Part shown: piece after piece, positions 16,141-24,866 of the stretch | Numbering within the stretch: position 1 is the stretch's first letter | Layout: each line of letters opens with the position of its first letter | Source of the DNA: a virus | Virus record (IMG/VR): IMGVR_UViG_3300009167_000007 | Span: 1-64,000 of that record | Direction: 5' to 3' (one strand) | Length of the DNA stretch: 64,000 bases | Made by a program: the position numbers and the translations under genes | The notes under the pieces: model-generated | Databases searched by the model: none | What the model saw: the letters and a program-made list of their open reading frames with translations, nothing else | What the model was told of the DNA's origin: nothing

Positions 16141-17412
16141 TTACGATGCAACCTGTGCCGGCGTGATCTTCTCATGGAACTGCAACTCGAAGTAACGGAA
16201 CGGTTCATCTCCCATGATGCGGGAGAAGGTGTTGTTCATCCGGTCCTCCGCAGTGCGGACGCTGCGGGCGCTCAGGTGTGCCACCCAGTGCAGCGCCAGC
16301 ACCAGCGCGATGTTCTTCTCGCTGTAAGGGAAGGCGAAGGGCGACATCTGATTGTCCCCCGCCGTGAATGAGGCGTACTCCAGAACCTCCGGCTTCAGCA
16401 CCACGCGACGGCTGCCGTACATCTCCGGCAGACGCTGCACGGCGGAGGGTATCATGACCTCCTCGCCAAAGAGAACGCCATGCGCCATGTGTCGGCACGC
16501 CTCGCCGAACAGCCGGACCTCATTGTACGCCCGGGCATCCAGCGGGTTGTCGTTGTACTTCGTGTGCCAGGTGGCCCCGGTGTCCCAGATGGTCTTGTAG
16601 TATCCGTCGCGCAGGAACTGCTGGTATCTCTCCTCCGTCATGTAGATGACCGGAGCGACCTCGCCGATGGGTTTGACCGATGCCGCCATCATGATGGTGT
16701 TCTCCGACAGTCCCTCGCGTATCCGGTCCAGGAATCGCTGAGGGTCCTTCAGCATCTTGCCGGCTCTCACCCGTCGCAGCATGCGTTCACGCGCCGGCTC
16801 GCTGGGGTCGTACTGCGGCGGGTGCATCTCCGCGAATCCCAGCGACGGGTTGAAGATGTTCACCGCCGCGTTCCACACCGTGTTCCAGTCCGAGTGCTCC
16901 GGGTCGCACGTCTCGTTGAAAAGCCGGCGGGCGTACTCGATCATCATCGGCGTGCGCTCCAGCCGCAGGCGTCGTGGGTCCAGGTCTCCGAGACGGCAGC
17001 GGTCCAGCGCGTCGGCGTCTTTCAATACGACGCACACCCTGTTCTTGGGATTCTCGCTTCCAGCACCAGCCAGCGAATGGCGGCGTACGGCGTCCTTCAC
17101 GGAGTCGAAGTTCTTCACCCCGGCGCGCTCGTAGAGCTTCCGGAACTGTGGGAGCTTCTCGTCAATCGCCCAGCTACCGTGATATTCACATTGACCTTCG
17201 TGTCGTCTAGCCAGGTCGTGCAGGTGCGCCGCCGCCCAGCATTCGGGAAAGATGTCGTCGTAGCCCATCACCCGGCACAGCAGGAGGCTGTGGTAGATGA
17301 CGCGGTTGACGTGACCCTGTCCGTGCAGCAGCGACTCATGGGTAAACATCTCGTCCGTGACTCCCATCTCCTCCAGCGGGATCAGTATCTGTTCTGGTTT
17401 CTTGGTTAGCAT
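16141..17412 (-). CDS. HD-domain phosphohydrolase fused to a possible ADP-ribosyltransferase-like domain
   Basis: This gene encodes 423 residues. The N-terminal ~150 residues are an HD-superfamily domain: HGQGHVNRV, then the paired metal ligands in HLHDLARRHEG, then a distal DADALDRCRLGD. Such enzymes hydrolyse nucleotides or cyclic nucleotides. The C-terminal ~170 residues contain QQFLRDGYYKTIWDTG, a conserved-looking HGVLFGEE, and YGSRRVVLKPEVLEYASFTAGDN. The last segment resembles the YGxxxxVLKPxVxxxxTFTFGDS pattern of DUF3626, a family related to ADP-ribosyltransferases. The HD call is firm; the C-terminal call is tentative. Confidence 0.65.
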   Translation of the reverse strand: MLTKKPEQILIPLEEMGVTDEMFTHESLLHGQGHVNRVIYHSLLLCRVMGYDDIFPECWAAAHLHDLARRHEGQCEYHGSWAIDEKLPQFRKLYERAGVKNFDSVKDAVRRHSLAGAGSENPKNRVCVVLKDADALDRCRLGDLDPRRLRLERTPMMIEYARRLFNETCDPEHSDWNTVWNAAVNIFNPSLGFAEMHPPQYDPSEPARERMLRRVRAGKMLKDPQRFLDRIREGLSENTIMMAASVKPIGEVAPVIYMTEERYQQFLRDGYYKTIWDTGATWHTKYNDNPLDARAYNEVRLFGEACRHMAHGVLFGEEVMIPSAVQRLPEMYGSRRVVLKPEVLEYASFTAGDNQMSPFAFPYSEKNIALVLALHWVAHLSARSVRTAEDRMNNTFSRIMGDEPFRYFELQFHEKITPAQVAS

Positions 17413-17430
17413 TGTTCTCTCCTTCTTGGT

Positions 17431-18018
17431 TTAGTGTATGTACAGCGAACCCTGACTCAGTGCTTGCTTCAAGTGATCCTTGAAGGTGTATTCCAATCCA
17501 GTCTCGTCCAGCAACAACTTCCAGGCTACCGCCATGTGCGCAAACTTCCGGCAGAGGTCGGACACCAGTTCGCAGCCGCCGCTGTCGATGAACTTGTTGA
17601 GCTTCGCGATTCTCTCCTCGGCTCCGGGTCCGCTGTGATAGTCCAGGTTCCTGAATTCTCCCAGGTCAAACCTGACGTAGGACGCGTCATCCTCCTGCTT
17701 GGCGATGCGATGACTTCCAGGCATAACCACCCAGTGGTTGTAATCCTGGCGCACGCTCCAGTTCTTGGAGCAATACTCAGACCCGGATTCCAACGGAGCC
17801 TCGGGGTGGTGCAGATTGAGCTTCGCTTCTAGTTCATGCTTCTTGCGCATCACGGTCTTGCCGATGAACTTCGGGATGAATCCCTTGATGATCTCATGTC
17901 GTTTGATGCGGACTCTTTCGTCAGCAATCATGGTGTATATCTTATTCTTCATCTCGCCCACATCGGGCGGTACATAGTGTTGACTCATTGCGGTATGTGA
18001 AGGACGGGTCGCCACCAT
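17431..18018 (-). CDS. Hypothetical protein
   Basis: This gene encodes 195 residues from ATG 18018; ATG 17988 (MSQHYVPPDVGEMK) gives 185 residues and may be the true start, since neither has a clear ribosome binding site. It is mixed alpha/beta with a basic segment (FIPKFIGKTVMRKKHELEAK) and a C-terminal helical part (FAHMAVAWKLLLDETGLEY). It sits 18 bases upstream of the HD-domain gene. No family is recognised. Confidence 0.5.
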   Translation of the reverse strand: MVATRPSHTAMSQHYVPPDVGEMKNKIYTMIADERVRIKRHEIIKGFIPKFIGKTVMRKKHELEAKLNLHHPEAPLESGSEYCSKNWSVRQDYNHWVVMPGSHRIAKQEDDASYVRFDLGEFRNLDYHSGPGAEERIAKLNKFIDSGGCELVSDLCRKFAHMAVAWKLLLDETGLEYTFKDHLKQALSQGSLYIH

Positions 18019-18045
18019 GGCAGGGCCGTCATGTGATGCGGTGAT

Positions 18046-18450
18046 CTACTCCAGATCGAACGTCGCGATCTTCACCGCGCAGTTGGGTCCGGCGGTTTGC
18101 TCGAAGTAATGAATCAGCCACATTGCGGACTCATTCTTGTTGCGCAGGTTCGGCGAGATCGTGAGCGTCCAGCCGTTGTTGGCTTCGCCATCGAATCCAC
18201 GGAAGCGGCTGTACATGGCCAGCCGGTTGTCCGACCACGGACGGATGGTAAAGAATCCCTGGTTCTTCTTCTTCTCCGATGATTGGTAGCACTTCTCCGA
18301 CGCCGCGACGATCCAATCCTCCCGTTCCCGGATGATCTGTTCGATAACCTCGTCGTCCAGGATCAGTGCGGGTTGATCGGGATTCAAGGCTGTCTCGCGT
18401 TCGAGTTCGGCTAGCGATCCGACCGATGTGATGAGGTTGGGGTGATTCAT
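18046..18450 (-). CDS. Hypothetical protein coupled to the VWA gene
   Basis: This gene encodes 134 residues. Its ATG overlaps the stop region of the VWA gene by 4 bases, so it is translationally coupled to that gene. The sequence is mixed, with DEVIEQIIREREDWIVAASEKCY and FRGFDGEANNGWTLTI. It may be an accessory subunit of the VWA/AAA+ module, by position only. No family is recognised. Confidence 0.55.
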   Translation of the reverse strand: MNHPNLITSVGSLAELERETALNPDQPALILDDEVIEQIIREREDWIVAASEKCYQSSEKKKNQGFFTIRPWSDNRLAMYSRFRGFDGEANNGWTLTISPNLRNKNESAMWLIHYFEQTAGPNCAVKIATFDLE

Positions 18451-20798
18451 ACCTTGGCGGTCATGCGGCTGAGGAATTGGCTGACGACCCGGGCTACGGT
18501 CACGGTGGACTGGACATTGATGAAGTGTCCCTTTCCGTACATCTCCTCACCGTGCGACCTGGTCGGCTCGCCTTCGACGCCGATTCCGAAGGTGCGGATG
18601 TTGAACTTGCGCAGCCCCCACTGGCAGACACTGCGCATGTGAACCCGTGCGTCGTAATTGCCATAGGTTGATGGATGGCTCACCCCATAAGAATCCAGGA
18701 TATAGCCCCGGGCATTCGGGCACCCGTCGGCGATGACGAACAGGAACTTCTGCTTGGCGTCCGGCTTGTTCTCGTTGAGCAAGCGCATGACGTGTTGCAT
18801 GGCATAGCCATCGGCGTTGACTCCGTGACACTTGATGCAGGCAATCCTGGTCTTGTCGCGATGAGTCTTGTCCAGATACGGATACAGGTCAACTCCAGCT
18901 CCTGATTGGGAATGACCCCAGACACAGGTGTGAATCCCCATCAGCTTCGAGAACGCCTCGACCATGGCAATGACCGTGTACCTGGCCGCCTCGAACGCAT
19001 GGACGCGGTTGACCTTCAACCCTGGAATCTCCCGGCCATAGCGCACTGTTCCCATGGAGCCGGACTCATCTACCAGAATGCCAATGCTGACATCCGGCAT
19101 GGCGTTGACTTCCATCCGCTCGAAGACGTGCGGGTGATTGTCCTTGCGGTCGATCAGCTTGTAGAGCGAACCGTCGTCCAGTTCTCCGGACTGAAGCCCA
19201 TGCACTGGCATGGACGGATTAGTCGCCCGAAACCTGAGCGACTGCATGATGCTTTGCGTGAGCGGTTTGGCTGCTGTGGCGATGCGGGCATAGACTCTCT
19301 CCTTGGTCTTGAGACCGTAATCACAGAGGATGTCGTCATCATCCTTGATGCGCACACCTTCAATAATGGCACACCCATCCGGAACATCCGGAAGATCGAA
19401 GGCGTCGAGGTTGTCATCCTGCCGGATTTCGTCCGGTGTATTCCGGCAGTTCGTTTCGATGGGATCGCCGAACAGCGTGTTGTCGTTGGACTTGGGAGCG
19501 GGTGCCTTCTTCTTCGGCTTGGGCTCGGGCTTGGGCTTGGGCTCAGGCTCAGGCTCAGGCTCAGGCTTCGGATCGGGCTTCGGATCGCCAGAAACGCCAT
19601 CGCTGTTCTTGCCCTGGCCGCTGTCGTCCGGCTTGTCGTCCGGCTTCGGACCATTCTCAGCAGTGTCACCGTCATCCTTCTCGGGTTCCTTCTCAGGCTC
19701 ATTCTTCTCCTTCTCCTTCTCCTTCTCGGAGTCGTCCTGGTCCTGGTCCTGGTCCTGGTTTTCACCCTGGCCGCTTCCACCATCGGAACTGTCACCCTGA
19801 TTGTCGCTGCCCGGAGGAGGGTCCAACTCGGGCGGGTTGTATCCTCCGTCTTCAGGCTTGTCCCCATCGTTACTCTCCGGAGGCGGAGGCGGTGGGAAGT
19901 GGCTGGCGAGGTAGTTGAAGACTTCGACAGCCACCTGATACCGTGCGGTCTTGCGGGCCTTCTCCAGTATCTTCACGGCTACCTTGAGGTGAGTTCCCGT
20001 ATCCGGCGGCACCACCAACGGATGCTTCGGATTGTTAAGCGCCCAGCACAGCGCCGCCACTGCGCCGGCGAGGTTGCCGGAGTTCTGAGCCACGAACATC
20101 TGTGCCTCCATCTGGTTGGTGCAGGTGAGCATTTGATGCCGGTGCAAATACGGTGCAGCCCCGGGCCAGTTGGCGAGAAGTTCCTGCCGTGCGATGGCGC
20201 TTTCGGTCGCCATCCAGATTTCCTTCACGGCGGAGGCGTTCGGTTCAGACGCCCCGTTGAGGGCATCCTTGCAAGCCTGACGGCTGCGGGTTCGCAACAG
20301 GGTAGCGCCCAGAAGGAGCTGCCCACCGAGACCGTCCACGATTTCTGGCTTGGAGCTGTTGTCCTGCTTCCCATCCTTCCCGATGATGAAGTCGGGATTG
20401 ATGGCGATGGCTGACTTGCCCGGTCCATTGGTTGCCGGGTTCTCCTTGGACGCCCAGCAGACGGAGAGAATCTTCTCCACGTCTTCGCCTTCGAGCGCCG
20501 AGTTTCTCACCGAGTTCAACAGGCGGACCAACTCGCAGCCCACCTTGTTCAGCTTGGCTGAGGAATCCGTCCCCCAGTCCCGGTCCCACCCGGCGTAGTG
20601 CCCCAGGATTTTGCTGGTGGACGAGACGGAACGACCGGTGTACTGACTGTCATCCCAGGCGTCCAGCTCCTCCAGTTCCTGCTCGTACCACTCCTTGGCT
20701 TCCGCAGCCGTCGGCTGTTCGGCGGGGGCGCTGGTGCTCACGCGTCCGCTGATGCCGGCTGCGGCCCGTTCGATGTACTCCTGTTCGTATTTGGTCAT
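18447..20798 (-). CDS. VWA-domain protein, CobT-like
   Basis: This gene encodes 783 residues. The C-terminal ~210 residues form a von Willebrand A domain: a strand IGILVDESGSMG with the MIDAS DxSxS at about residue 577, a later GVNADGYAM, FLFVIADGCPN and RTFGIGVEG. Residues ~305-435 are a low-complexity acidic linker rich in Asp, Glu, Lys and Pro (PEPEPEPKPKPEP type), as in cobaltochelatase CobT and related VWA partners of MoxR ATPases. The N-terminal ~300 residues are helical. The AAA+ partner lies 12 bases upstream. CobT-like genes are known in phages; cobalt chelation itself is not implied, since no other cobalamin genes are here. Confidence 0.8.
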   Translation of the reverse strand: MTKYEQEYIERAAAGISGRVSTSAPAEQPTAAEAKEWYEQELEELDAWDDSQYTGRSVSSTSKILGHYAGWDRDWGTDSSAKLNKVGCELVRLLNSVRNSALEGEDVEKILSVCWASKENPATNGPGKSAIAINPDFIIGKDGKQDNSSKPEIVDGLGGQLLLGATLLRTRSRQACKDALNGASEPNASAVKEIWMATESAIARQELLANWPGAAPYLHRHQMLTCTNQMEAQMFVAQNSGNLAGAVAALCWALNNPKHPLVVPPDTGTHLKVAVKILEKARKTARYQVAVEVFNYLASHFPPPPPPESNDGDKPEDGGYNPPELDPPPGSDNQGDSSDGGSGQGENQDQDQDQDDSEKEKEKEKNEPEKEPEKDDGDTAENGPKPDDKPDDSGQGKNSDGVSGDPKPDPKPEPEPEPEPKPKPEPKPKKKAPAPKSNDNTLFGDPIETNCRNTPDEIRQDDNLDAFDLPDVPDGCAIIEGVRIKDDDDILCDYGLKTKERVYARIATAAKPLTQSIMQSLRFRATNPSMPVHGLQSGELDDGSLYKLIDRKDNHPHVFERMEVNAMPDVSIGILVDESGSMGTVRYGREIPGLKVNRVHAFEAARYTVIAMVEAFSKLMGIHTCVWGHSQSGAGVDLYPYLDKTHRDKTRIACIKCHGVNADGYAMQHVMRLLNENKPDAKQKFLFVIADGCPNARGYILDSYGVSHPSTYGNYDARVHMRSVCQWGLRKFNIRTFGIGVEGEPTRSHGEEMYGKGHFINVQSTVTVARVVSQFLSRMTAKV

Positions 20799-20810
20799 GG
20801 GGTATCTCCC

Positions 20811-22607
20811 TTAGTCTGCGAAGGTGTAGCCCTTCAGTTGGAACATGTTGATAACCTGCGCCCGCTCCGAGTCATTTCCACCCTCGGCGGTGAAGTGATT
20901 GAACACGGTGGACTGGAACGTATTGGTCCCACCGAGCACGAAGTCCTGCGCCGCCGCAATGAGCTGGCGGGTGGACATGGTTTCGGACAGACCGCCTCCG
21001 AAGCCGGTTGCCTTGGCGCGGATGGTGTTGGCGAGACTGACGAGGTTCTCGGCGTCAGGCTTGGACAGCCCGGGAATCTTGTCCAGCAGGACCGTCTGCT
21101 CCTTGTCCTCGGGAAGGAAGGAGAGTTCGATGCGGCGCGGGAACCGGTTCTTCAACGCCCGGTCCATCGTGTGGGTGCCGGAGTAGTCCAGCCCCTCGTT
21201 CATCGTGGCGAAGAACACGGTGCGCGGTCCGACCTTGAGCACCTCGCCCACTTCCTCGACGAACGACTGCCGGCGGTGATCCAGCAGCGGCATCAAAGCG
21301 TTGAGGACGTGCGGAGACAGGCGGTTGAGTTCATCCAGCAGGATGACGGCGTTACCCTTTTCAACCGCCATCCAGAACTGTGACTTGCGGAAGTACGTTG
21401 CCCCGTTGGCAGCGCCCTTGGTGCCGAACCATTCGCGGGCCTCACGGATGTTGGCGCAGTCCATGATCATGATGAACCGGCTGTACGTGGCGGCGAATTG
21501 AATCGCCAGTTCGGTCTTGCCACACCCTGCTGGTCCGACGAGCACGGCGTTCTGTGGCGCGATGTCCGATGCCTTCTCGATCAACTGCGCCATGATGGTG
21601 AGCTGTTTCGTCCAGGCGTAGGCCGGGTCCACCTTCGGTTGGTACGCGGCGGTGAGGCGAACCTCCATGTCCGGTCTGGCAGTGACGGAGGACACGGCAT
21701 CGGCGGCCTTGCTCAGCACCTCGCTGAACATGGACGGGGCGACACCCTGCATCAGCTTGCGCAGCTCGCCGTCCGCCCGTGAATTGAACTGCTCGTTCAC
21801 GGCCCGGGCCACGTCCTCCGGCTTGACCTGCTCCACGCTGAGCGCCCTTCCGGGCATCGCTGTGACCCGGCGGTCAATGCCCTCAACGGCTTCCGCCACG
21901 GCATCCAACGCCGGCTTGACGTGGAGGATGGCGCGAGCCTCGCAGGCTTTGATGGCGTGCATGATGGACGGTTCGAGATACTTCCCGATGCTCTCCGCCA
22001 TGACCGACATGGGGTCTCCAGGCTTGGCGATGGGCTCGACGGTCGGCTCGAAGCTTGGAGCTTCCATGCGGGGGACCTTGATGCCGTGCTTAACCTTGGT
22101 GCCATTGACAGTGTCAATCGTGCCCAGCGCCACGGCCACCGGAACTGGATCGGGAACGGTTTCCGTCTCCGGTTCGTTCTCAATGACGGCCTCGACGGGT
22201 GTCGGCGCAATGGGATTTGATGTGGGAATGGAAGGATTCACCTCGATGAGGCCGAGAATCTCGCGGAACTTGCCCTCAACGATGTGCGAGGCCAGAGGAC
22301 CCAGTTTGTTGGCGAAAACGCTCCACGCAATGGTGCCATTGATGCAGCGGTTGGTCAGAGTTTCGAGGGTGGCCATCAAGTCCTGCGACTTGAACAGGTC
22401 GTCCTGCTTTAGGTTTCCGACCAGCACTGTGCAGGAGAGGGACTGGTGCATGGCCGTCATGTCGGGAATCTTCTTGCGGATGGCCCCGATCCAGCCGGAG
22501 CATTTGATGCGGCTCTCCAGCTCCTCGGCTGCTGACTTCGTTCCAGTGTTCAATGTTGCGGTGATCATGTGTTGCTCTGTCTTCTGCGTTGCGCCGGTCT
22601 CCATCAT
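20811..22607 (-). CDS. MoxR/CobS-like AAA+ ATPase
   Basis: From ATG 22607 this encodes 598 residues (a TTG at 22619 or ATG 22568 are other starts; none has a strong ribosome binding site). The C-terminal half is a MoxR-type AAA+ domain: Walker A GPAGCGKTELA near residue 356, Walker B VILLDELNR near 422, sensor-1 FFATMNEG, and an arginine-finger region ALKNRFPRR. The N-terminal ~320 residues are unrecognised, with helical and Pro-rich parts. It is paired with the VWA protein downstream, the classic MoxR-VWA arrangement in which ATP hydrolysis remodels a target bound by the VWA protein. The target is unknown. Confidence 0.85.
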   Translation of the reverse strand: MMETGATQKTEQHMITATLNTGTKSAAEELESRIKCSGWIGAIRKKIPDMTAMHQSLSCTVLVGNLKQDDLFKSQDLMATLETLTNRCINGTIAWSVFANKLGPLASHIVEGKFREILGLIEVNPSIPTSNPIAPTPVEAVIENEPETETVPDPVPVAVALGTIDTVNGTKVKHGIKVPRMEAPSFEPTVEPIAKPGDPMSVMAESIGKYLEPSIMHAIKACEARAILHVKPALDAVAEAVEGIDRRVTAMPGRALSVEQVKPEDVARAVNEQFNSRADGELRKLMQGVAPSMFSEVLSKAADAVSSVTARPDMEVRLTAAYQPKVDPAYAWTKQLTIMAQLIEKASDIAPQNAVLVGPAGCGKTELAIQFAATYSRFIMIMDCANIREAREWFGTKGAANGATYFRKSQFWMAVEKGNAVILLDELNRLSPHVLNALMPLLDHRRQSFVEEVGEVLKVGPRTVFFATMNEGLDYSGTHTMDRALKNRFPRRIELSFLPEDKEQTVLLDKIPGLSKPDAENLVSLANTIRAKATGFGGGLSETMSTRQLIAAAQDFVLGGTNTFQSTVFNHFTAEGGNDSERAQVINMFQLKGYTFAD

Positions 22608-22623
22608 GGAGGGCGGCAAATTG

Positions 22624-23130
22624 TTACAGGTTGTTTTTGATCCAGCCAGCCCAGTGTGAAGTGGACTCGAACAACTCGATGCCCTTGTCCTTGCACTGCC
22701 GGCGGACCCAAATCTTGACGCACTCTCTCATTCCATGTGCTTCCATCATTAAGGCAGCCACCTCAGCCAGCCCATCGTCCCGAATGTGGCTAAGCGAAAG
22801 GACAGAGAACGGCATCTTGTCATCCGCCGAACCGGAACCCTGCTGCCACTTGCATTCCAGGACAAGGCCGCGCCTGAATTTGACCGGATGCCAGATGAAC
22901 ATGTCCAATACCCACGGCACTCCATAGATGCTGGTGATATACGGGATGGCAATGTGCGTGGCGAAGTATGGCCTTCCCATGTTGATGGATGGCAGCGTTG
23001 CCAGAGAGGATTGACGAAGCAGCTTCCTGCCGTGCTGGTCAAGCAGTGCGCATCCGGCATCAGAGACCGGCTTGACCACGAACTGTTCCAGTGAAGCGCC
23101 GTGAATTCCGGCGGCAGATTTTCCAGGCAT
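22624..23130 (-). CDS. PD-(D/E)XK superfamily nuclease
   Basis: This gene encodes 168 residues. The core motif is VPWVLDMFIWHP (catalytic Asp), followed after about 14 residues by LVLECKWQQGSGSADDK, the ExK motif with the KWQ...GS...DEK signature common in a phage and mobile-element nuclease family. An N-terminal stretch of ~60 residues precedes the fold. It lies between a Dam-type methylase and the MoxR/VWA pair. Possible jobs are cleavage of competing DNA, or part of a conflict system with the methylase (inference). Confidence 0.7.
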   Translation of the reverse strand: MPGKSAAGIHGASLEQFVVKPVSDAGCALLDQHGRKLLRQSSLATLPSINMGRPYFATHIAIPYITSIYGVPWVLDMFIWHPVKFRRGLVLECKWQQGSGSADDKMPFSVLSLSHIRDDGLAEVAALMMEAHGMRECVKIWVRRQCKDKGIELFESTSHWAGWIKNNL

Positions 23131-23133
23131 ACG

Positions 23134-23679
23134 TCAGATGATTGCGCTGCCCAGAATCACTACGCCATGTTTGACGAACTCGCCAGCAAAAGTGTGCGGC
23201 TCGTCTCCGAAGTAGAAGAACGCCTGTCCCCTCGTGTTACCGCTGATCTCCTTGCCATCCGCATTCCAGAACGAGATACGGTGGTTGGTGAAACACACAG
23301 CGTCACATGACTTGAGCACCTGCTGGAACCACTGTGTTTCCGTGGCGTTGTTCACGAGGAAGATGCCAGACTCGAAGTGTTCGAGGTTCCACTCGGCGAG
23401 GAACTTGAACACCGCCGCCTTGCATTCCGCGCCGGAGTAGGGCGGGTTCATCCAGAGGGTGCCGCACTTCCACGGCTTGCGGAAGGCGTTGTCTTCCACT
23501 GTGTAATACTTGCCCGCCTTGACGACGAGGTTGGCATGGTCATCGGAGAACGGATCGAGATCGATGTTCCCGAGCACGGCCCGGGCGCTCTCGATGTACT
23601 TGGAAGGGGTGAACCACGCATTCGAGTTCCGTCCTTCCTGCTTGCAGGCGTAGGCCATCTTTGATTTGTCAGCTTTCAT
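23134..23679 (-). CDS. Phage Dam-type DNA N6-adenine methyltransferase
   Basis: This gene encodes 181 residues. Early motif NAWFTPSKYIESARAVLG, the acidic signature NIDLDPFSDDHAN, and the catalytic LWMNPPYSG (NPPY, motif IV) identify the phage Dam family of adenine methylases (PF05869-like), which methylate GATC or similar sites. The length is normal for the family. It overlaps the upstream 3D-protein gene by 4 bases. The likely role is self-modification against host restriction or regulation of packaging; the recognition sequence cannot be read from the protein. Confidence 0.85.
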   Translation of the reverse strand: MKADKSKMAYACKQEGRNSNAWFTPSKYIESARAVLGNIDLDPFSDDHANLVVKAGKYYTVEDNAFRKPWKCGTLWMNPPYSGAECKAAVFKFLAEWNLEHFESGIFLVNNATETQWFQQVLKSCDAVCFTNHRISFWNADGKEISGNTRGQAFFYFGDEPHTFAGEFVKHGVVILGSAII

Positions 23680-24173
23680 TGTAACACTGTTACCCTGAGT
23701 TTCTTCTTACCGAAGGCAAGGGCGTCCGAGTGACGCTTGAAGTAGATGTCGAAGCGATGGTCATACCGCTTCGCGAGCCGGTCTTCCACCCGGCGGCGAC
23801 CCACGCCCTCGATGTGGACGAGTGAGTTCAGGGGCAGACGCCTTGGTCCGGCCACCGTGATACCCTGAATGGGTTTGCGTCCCAAGGCAGTGAGTCCGGT
23901 GCCTTTTGTGCATGTGCGGCAATGGCAGAACGCTGTCACCTCTGCTGTGATCGTCTTCGCTTCGACTCCTACGCACAGCAGGAGTACGATGATGAGTGTC
24001 TTCGCTTTCATGGCATTTCTCTGTAACGAATTCCCAATGATGTTCGAGCGCAACCGGGCAGCCCGCTCGATGGTGATCTTCTTCTGCCGCACATCTGCCC
24101 AGAGTTTCTTAAGGGCAGCGCAGGCGGCTTCGTCCCTCTCGACGATGGCCATGCGTTGGTCTTCGGTGATCAT
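23676..24173 (-). CDS. 3D-domain (RlpA-like) cell wall hydrolase with membrane segment
   Basis: This gene encodes 165 residues. A C-terminal 3D domain shows GLTALGRKP, TVAGPRRLPLNSLVHIEGVG and VEDRLAKRYDHRFDIYFKR, with the conserved aspartates that name the family; such double-psi beta-barrels cut peptidoglycan. Residues 55-72 (MKAKTLIIVLLLCVGVEA) read as a signal peptide or membrane anchor. ATG 24173 is coupled to the preceding stop, but ATG 24011 would place the signal exactly at the N-terminus; both are possible. It is the best endolysin candidate in the window, although it lies in the early-type operon. Confidence 0.65.
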   Translation of the reverse strand: MITEDQRMAIVERDEAACAALKKLWADVRQKKITIERAARLRSNIIGNSLQRNAMKAKTLIIVLLLCVGVEAKTITAEVTAFCHCRTCTKGTGLTALGRKPIQGITVAGPRRLPLNSLVHIEGVGRRRVEDRLAKRYDHRFDIYFKRHSDALAFGKKKLRVTVLQ

Positions 24174-24175
24174 GA

Positions 24176-24511
24176 TTACTTGATGTCTTTGATCCCATCC
24201 GCAATGGACTGGGGCGTCCCGCCATTGGCTATGGACTCGAACACGACGGCGCTGAAGGGCTCGTCAATGCACAGCTCGTTGCCCGTGAACACTTCGTCCT
24301 CGTCGCATCCGCAATAGATGCAGCGTGGAACTTCCGCCTGACTCATGACATGCTCCCGGTTGGTGTACTCCGGGAACCCTTCGATCCCGGATTCCAACCG
24401 GACCGTCTTCGTCTCGGCGGAGATGACGATCAGGAACAAGTCCCTGTCATCCGCCCATTGTCTTGCCGCATCCAGATTGTGAACGCGTAATTCTCCTGTG
24501 GTTTGTTTCAT
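24176..24511 (-). CDS. Small hypothetical protein with CxxCxC motif
   Basis: This gene encodes 111 residues. The first half is mixed alpha/beta (LFLIVISAETKTVRLE). The second half begins at an internal Met (MSQAEVPRCIYCGCDEDE) with a small zinc-ribbon-like Cys cluster, and ends in SIADGIKDIK. The second half could be a separate 56-residue gene starting at the internal ATG. No family is recognised. Confidence 0.5.
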   Translation of the reverse strand: MKQTTGELRVHNLDAARQWADDRDLFLIVISAETKTVRLESGIEGFPEYTNREHVMSQAEVPRCIYCGCDEDEVFTGNELCIDEPFSAVVFESIANGGTPQSIADGIKDIK

Positions 24512-24540
24512 GTTTACTTGATTGTCTTGCGGAAATAAAC

Positions 24541-24625
24541 CGGGGCTGCACGGCGAAGAACTGACGCTCTCCTGTCAACCATGCAGCCCCGGCCCCAGCC
24601 CCCGCGCCCCTTGTGAGGACGCGGG
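24541..24625. repeat. Two GC-rich intergenic hairpins
   Basis: Perfect arms CGGGGCTGCA (24541-24550) and TGCAGCCCCG (24582-24591) are followed by CCCGCG (24601-24606) and CGCGGG (24620-24625). They lie between two minus-strand genes and have no T-run. They would form strong RNA structures, possibly transcription pause, processing or partial termination signals. Confidence 0.6.
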
Positions 24626-24628
24626 AAA

Positions 24629-24862
24629 TCACTCTCTCACTGCATACAATGCCGGAGTAGGGCTGAACCCGAATCGCACCCAGCACTGCGTCGGTCGAAA
24701 GCTCCCGTGCTTTACGGGCAACCGCCACATGAGCGCCGTGTGCCATTGCTCCACCGCCTCGGCGTGCGTGGCCAGGCGATACCCCATCGGCGGAAGCGGT
24801 AGCTCGGGTTGATCCGGGATGCGTGATCTGATGTCGAAGCGGAGTTCGAGGTTGTCGCTCAT
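24629..24862 (-). CDS. Small hypothetical protein
   Basis: This gene encodes 77 residues beginning MSDNLELRFDIRSRIPDQPE, with PMGYRLATHAEAVEQWH and a C-terminal Phe/Trp-rich stretch. It is spaced 4 bases from the upstream stop and belongs to the chain of tiny operon genes. No family is recognised. Confidence 0.5.
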   Translation of the reverse strand: MSDNLELRFDIRSRIPDQPELPLPPMGYRLATHAEAVEQWHTALMWRLPVKHGSFRPTQCWVRFGFSPTPALYAVRE

Positions 24863-24866
24863 GGTA

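Noticed and set aside
18906-20414. 502-codon plus-strand ORF opposite the VWA gene
   Set aside because: It mirrors the low-complexity acidic linker and VWA domain of the minus-strand gene. It has Leu/Arg/Val-rich shadow composition and no ribosome binding site.
18447-22607. Cobaltochelatase (CobS/CobT) in cobalamin synthesis
   Set aside because: The pair resembles CobS/CobT in fold, but there are no other cobalamin genes and the general MoxR-VWA class fits as well.
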